Of a stretch of 9,208 bases of DNA, positions 6,884-9,208 are shown one piece after another. Within the stretch, counting starts at the first letter, position 1. Each line of letters starts with the position of its first letter. A program made the position numbers and the translations under genes. Below the pieces are notes generated by a model. That model was not told the DNA's origin. It saw only the letters and a program-made list of their open reading frames with translations, and did no database searches. This DNA comes from Pseudomonadota bacterium (lineage in GTDB: Bacteria; Pseudomonadota; Alphaproteobacteria; JAKJEU01): contig JAKJEU010000048.1 of the NCBI GenBank assembly GCA_022705265.1, forward strand, positions 1-9,208, written 5' to 3'.

Positions 6884-7726
6884 TTAATATTCAATATAAA
6901 TCTCAGCACTATTTATTAAAGAAGAGGCATCAGTTTTTTCAATAACAGAAACCAATTTATCCTTATTTATGCCAAAATTGTTAATAGCGATTAAAATATT
7001 ATCTTCCCTTGTTTTTACAATATTTTCAAAAGTCTTCTCACAATCAAGCGGAGAATAAACAATAACCTTTATTCTTCCTCCATCTTCTTTTTGAATTTCC
7101 GCTGCTTCTTTTATTTTTTCAAAATCATCCACCGAAAGAGATGCCTTATTTCCATTAAATTTCAAAGAATTAATCAAAGTCAAAATATTTGAATATTCTT
7201 CATCTTTTTTAACTTCCTTTTCAATCAACGGAATAATATCGTCCTTTGAAATTGATACTTGTTTTCCCAAAATTTCAGGAGATTTAGGAGGCTCTTGTGC
7301 GACCTTTTCATTTTCTTCTGGCGTATCTTTATATTCTTCTTTTTCAAAAGACTTAGAAAGCAAGGCCAAAGCGTCTTTAAAAAAGTTTTTTTCTTGTTTA
7401 TCTTCAACAACTTCTGGTTTTAAATCAGAGTTATTCAAGACAAACTCAACTTCTTTTTCCTTTTCCAAACTCTTTTTATCAAGTTCGACCACCGACACCT
7501 TATCAACTGGAAGAGCAACCAAATCAGGTGTTTTTTCATTAATCGGTTCGATTAAAGGTTTCATAACGGTTACATCTTTTCTTTTTACATCTTTATAAGA
7601 AATCTCATCAGAAGAAAAATTGTTATAACCGACTTTGTCATTAACTTCGGCACTATCTTTAAGATATTCCGTAGTACAAGAAGCCATTAACAACACACAT
7701 AAAGCTTTTAAAAAAGTTTTTTTCAT
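6884..7726 (-). CDS. Secreted lipoprotein with degenerate OmpA-like C-terminal domain
   Basis: From ATG 7726 this encodes 280 residues. A basic start (MKKTFLK) and a short hydrophobic core end in LLMASC, a lipobox with Cys17. Thr at +2 rather than Asp fits outer-membrane sorting. Residues ~20-185 are acidic/Lys/Pro-rich and probably disordered, spanning the periplasm. The last ~90 residues follow the OmpA-like (peptidoglycan-binding) pattern: LSVDDFEKIKEAAEIQ, strand RIKVIVYS, a helix ending NNFGINKDKL, and a final strand AEIYIEY. Arg240 sits fourteen residues before the end of the FGI turn, where OmpA has Arg286. The Asp-bearing loop (Asp228) is about three residues shorter, and the GHTD motif is not conserved. 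An in-frame GTG at 7747 would add seven residues before the signal peptide and lies at the predicted transcript start, so the ATG is preferred. It is first in the operon with alaC, hom and recJ. The lipoprotein call is strong; the OmpA relation is an inference. Confidence 0.82.
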   Translation of the reverse strand: MKKTFLKALCVLLMASCTTEYLKDSAEVNDKVGYNNFSSDEISYKDVKRKDVTVMKPLIEPINEKTPDLVALPVDKVSVVELDKKSLEKEKEVEFVLNNSDLKPEVVEDKQEKNFFKDALALLSKSFEKEEYKDTPEENEKVAQEPPKSPEILGKQVSISKDDIIPLIEKEVKKDEEYSNILTLINSLKFNGNKASLSVDDFEKIKEAAEIQKEDGGRIKVIVYSPLDCEKTFENIVKTREDNILIAINNFGINKDKLVSVIEKTDASSLINSAEIYIEY

Positions 7727-7747
7727 AATATTTACCCAAGGATTCAC

Positions 7748-7765
7748 TATTTTATTAATAAAATA
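7748..7765. promoter_or_regulatory. 18-bp perfect palindrome, candidate operator
   Basis: TATTTTATTAATAAAATA reads identically on both strands. It covers the predicted -10 hexamer and start region of the minus-strand promoter, where a dimeric repressor could act. It is made only of A and T, so chance is a real alternative in this AT-rich spacer. A second inverted repeat, ATTATT-AAAA-AATAAT, lies next to it at 7768-7783. Confidence 0.35.
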
Positions 7766-7788
7766 CCATTATTAAAAAATAATCGCAA
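7760..7788 (-). promoter_or_regulatory. Predicted sigma-70-type promoter for the lipoprotein-alaC-hom-recJ operon
   Basis: On the minus strand TTGCGA (7788-7783, four of six matches) is followed by 17 bases and TATTTT (7765-7760, four of six). A TG one base before the -10 makes it an extended -10 element. Transcription would start near 7753, about 27 bases before the ATG at 7726. That leaves no room for an attenuator and argues against the GTG at 7747. No other promoter is obvious before recJ. Confidence 0.5.
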
Positions 7789-7798
7789 GATATAGATG

Positions 7799-7828
7799 TT
7801 GACATATTTTTAATAATTGCACGATAAT
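7799..7828 (+). promoter_or_regulatory. Predicted sigma-70-type promoter for the right-hand membrane protein gene
   Basis: A consensus TTGACA (7799-7804) is separated by 18 bases from GATAAT (7823-7828, five of six). A perfect TATAAT at 7828-7833 also exists but would need a 23-base spacer from this -35. Transcription would begin near 7835, about 30 bases before the TTG start codon. It is divergent from the minus-strand promoter, and the two -35 elements lie about ten bases apart. Confidence 0.6.
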
Positions 7829-7852
7829 ATAATAAAGGTCAGAAATTATTAT

Positions 7853-7857
7853 GAGGA
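7853..7857 (+). promoter_or_regulatory. Shine-Dalgarno that fixes a TTG start
   Basis: GAGGA lies seven bases before the TTG at 7865, ideal spacing. The only other nearby in-frame candidate start of note is the ATG at 7898, which lacks a comparable site and would remove the conserved-looking first strand. The ATG at 7851 opens a different frame that stops after nine codons. Confidence 0.7.
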
Positions 7858-7864
7858 CAAGACA

Positions 7865-9208
7865 TTGCCAATTATCGTAAATTATGAAATATATGTGATG
7901 ACCTCTGCTGGGACATGGTCTTTATACGACCAACTTCCTAAAAGCGGTGAAAGAAGGGCTTTTGCCTTAGCAAAAAAGCTCGAAACTGAGCAAAAATATC
8001 CTGTTAAAATTCTTATAAGTGCACTTAATACTGGTACAAACAAAGTCCAAGAAAGTGTTGTTTATATGACCGAGGGTGCAAAAGAAATTTCAACCAATCT
8101 TGCTCATAAAAAACTTAAATTGTCAAAAAATGGCATACCTATACCTCCTTTAAAAATTGCAAAAACCAAAGAAAAGGAGAAAAAAGGAACAGTTGGAAGC
8201 GTTATGCATGCTTTGTCAAAAATTGGTATTGTTATTTTACTTTCAATCGTTATTGCCTTTTTATTATCCTCTTTAACGCTTGTTGTGATGTCAAGATTTA
8301 GCTATGGAATCGACAGCTATACCGCTTCAAAAATATCTTTAAGCGTATTTTTAGTATCTTTTACAATAAGCCTTATACCTCTTTTAACATATACTGTACC
8401 TTGGCAAAATTTTAATAGCCTTTATCAAGAAAACAACAATAAAAAAGACAATTACTTTGTCGAAGATGAAGAGTTTTATATTCCACAAGAGTCGTTTTCA
8501 AATATAAAAGGTTTTTTTGATAAAATTTTTGATAATAACAACTATGATTATTTTGAAAAACCTGATGAGTTTAAGCCTTTTGCAAAACCTTTGCCTGATA
8601 TAAAAAAGGAAGTCAAACCTGAAATTAAAAAGGAAGCTTTAAATCCATTAATCAATCAAAAACAAGGAGACTTACAACAAAATATCAAAGACAAAAAAGC
8701 TGATAATTTACAAACCTTTAATCCCGATGCGTTTAAAGAAAATAATAAAAGTACAGATATATCAAGTGAAAATGCTTTTGATCCTAGCCAATTCAAGGAT
8801 AAAGAGCAAAAATTTAACGAAAATACTGTACTTACTCCTCAACCTCCAAAAGAAATAATTATAGGAATGGAACAAGTTAAGGAAATTAGCGATTTTGCAA
8901 ATTCTATTATCGAAAAAATCAGGGATAAACATAACAAACTCAACAATCACGGAAAAATGGGGTTACACCTTCTTATTGCTGGTGCTTGTGAAAAACTTTG
9001 CGAAAAGCTTGGAGTTGATTTCAATAAAACCAAACAGCTTGTAATAAGAAGTATTGAAGTCCTCGGCGCTAATCATTCATTGGCTGTAACTTTCAGCGAA
9101 AACTTAGAACTTTATCATTATAATAAAGATTATCGCTTTATGATTGATATAGGAGCAGATGCATACAACCGAAAATATCAAGGGAGAAGTGATGCTTTTT
9201 TAAAAATA
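7865..9208 (+). CDS. Two-helix membrane protein, 3' end outside window; possible N-terminal part of a nucleotide cyclase
   Basis: The frame is open for 448 codons from TTG 7865 to the window edge with no stop. Residues ~1-70 form a small alpha/beta domain (IVNYEIYVMTSAGTWSLY, then ERRAFALAKKLE, then VKILISAL and ESVVYMTEG). Two hydrophobic helices follow at ~120-143 and ~157-178, then a charged Lys/Asn/Pro linker (~181-330) that should be disordered. From ~332 comes a helical domain (GMEQVKEISDFANSII, GLHLLIAGACEKLCEKLGV, VIRSIEVLGA, YRFMIDIGADAY). This layout resembles, from memory, a Rhodospirillales family in which the same blocks precede a class III adenylate/guanylate cyclase domain. That domain would lie past 9208, so no catalytic residue is visible here. 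The safe reading is a conserved inner-membrane protein; a cyclic-nucleotide signalling role is a hypothesis. It has its own promoter and is divergent from the lipoprotein operon. Confidence 0.75.
   Translation, partial: MPIIVNYEIYVMTSAGTWSLYDQLPKSGERRAFALAKKLETEQKYPVKILISALNTGTNKVQESVVYMTEGAKEISTNLAHKKLKLSKNGIPIPPLKIAKTKEKEKKGTVGSVMHALSKIGIVILLSIVIAFLLSSLTLVVMSRFSYGIDSYTASKISLSVFLVSFTISLIPLLTYTVPWQNFNSLYQENNNKKDNYFVEDEEFYIPQESFSNIKGFFDKIFDNNNYDYFEKPDEFKPFAKPLPDIKKEVKPEIKKEALNPLINQKQGDLQQNIKDKKADNLQTFNPDAFKENNKSTDISSENAFDPSQFKDKEQKFNENTVLTPQPPKEIIIGMEQVKEISDFANSIIEKIRDKHNKLNNHGKMGLHLLIAGACEKLCEKLGVDFNKTKQLVIRSIEVLGANHSLAVTFSENLELYHYNKDYRFMIDIGADAYNRKYQGRSDAFLKI

Noticed and set aside
7225..7410. 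61-codon minus-strand frame inside the lipoprotein gene
   Set aside because: It is an alternate-frame reading of the Lys/Glu-rich linker; the lipoprotein frame has a signal peptide, lipobox and ordered C-terminus.
7851..7880. Nine-codon frame starting at ATG 7851, a possible leader peptide
   Set aside because: It contains the Shine-Dalgarno of the TTG-started gene and has none of its own; its composition (MRTRHCQLS) gives no attenuation signal.
8762..8950. 62-codon minus-strand frame within the right-hand membrane protein
   Set aside because: It is antisense to an uninterrupted 448-codon frame with clear domain structure and has no independent support.
1..9208. CRISPR array, tRNA, rRNA, insertion sequence or phage genes
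   Set aside because: Scanning both strands showed no regularly spaced repeats, no tRNA-like or rRNA-like segments, no transposase or integrase motifs, and no spacer large enough to hide such elements.

Overview
The window is AT-rich (roughly one third G+C by eye), densely packed bacterial DNA, most likely from a host-associated or reduced member of the Alphaproteobacteria, Rhodospirillales-like. Three observations point there. The minus-strand order alanine aminotransferase - homoserine dehydrogenase - recJ is a known alphaproteobacterial neighbourhood. A MinD-type flagellar ATPase is followed by a FliK-like gene. The right-edge membrane protein resembles a family I associate with that group. 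No rRNA, tRNA, CRISPR array, insertion sequence or prophage gene was seen, and no gene-free stretch exceeds about 140 bases.

Left part (1-2608, plus strand): a flagellar-type operon. The last codons of an unseen upstream gene overlap an FlhG/MinD-like ATPase by ATGA. That gene in turn overlaps a 600-residue Lys/Asn-rich protein by ATGA; its C-terminus looks like the flagellar hook-length control (FliK) domain. The repeated four-base overlaps suggest translational coupling.

Centre (2612-7726, minus strand): a four-gene operon read leftwards. It comprises a secreted lipoprotein with a degenerate OmpA-like C-terminus, alaC, hom, and recJ. It ends three bases from the convergent FliK-like gene. 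hom is broken by a frameshift (about 4952-4973) that leaves its catalytic half and its ACT-domain half in different frames. The glpX gene that I would expect between hom and recJ is absent. If the frameshift is real, the organism may have lost homoserine-dependent threonine and methionine synthesis while keeping alaC and recJ.

Right part (7727-9208): a 138-base divergent intergenic region holds a plausible promoter in each direction and an 18-bp perfect AT palindrome sitting on the minus-strand -10 element. The plus-strand gene begins at a TTG codon with a well-placed Shine-Dalgarno and runs off the window. Its visible part has an N-terminal domain, two membrane helices, a disordered charged linker and the start of a C-terminal domain. 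By family memory it could lead into a class III nucleotide cyclase outside the window, which cannot be confirmed here.

Nothing in the window is clearly a new multi-gene system. The points most worth checking are the hom lesion, the lost glpX, the palindromic promoter and the partial membrane protein.
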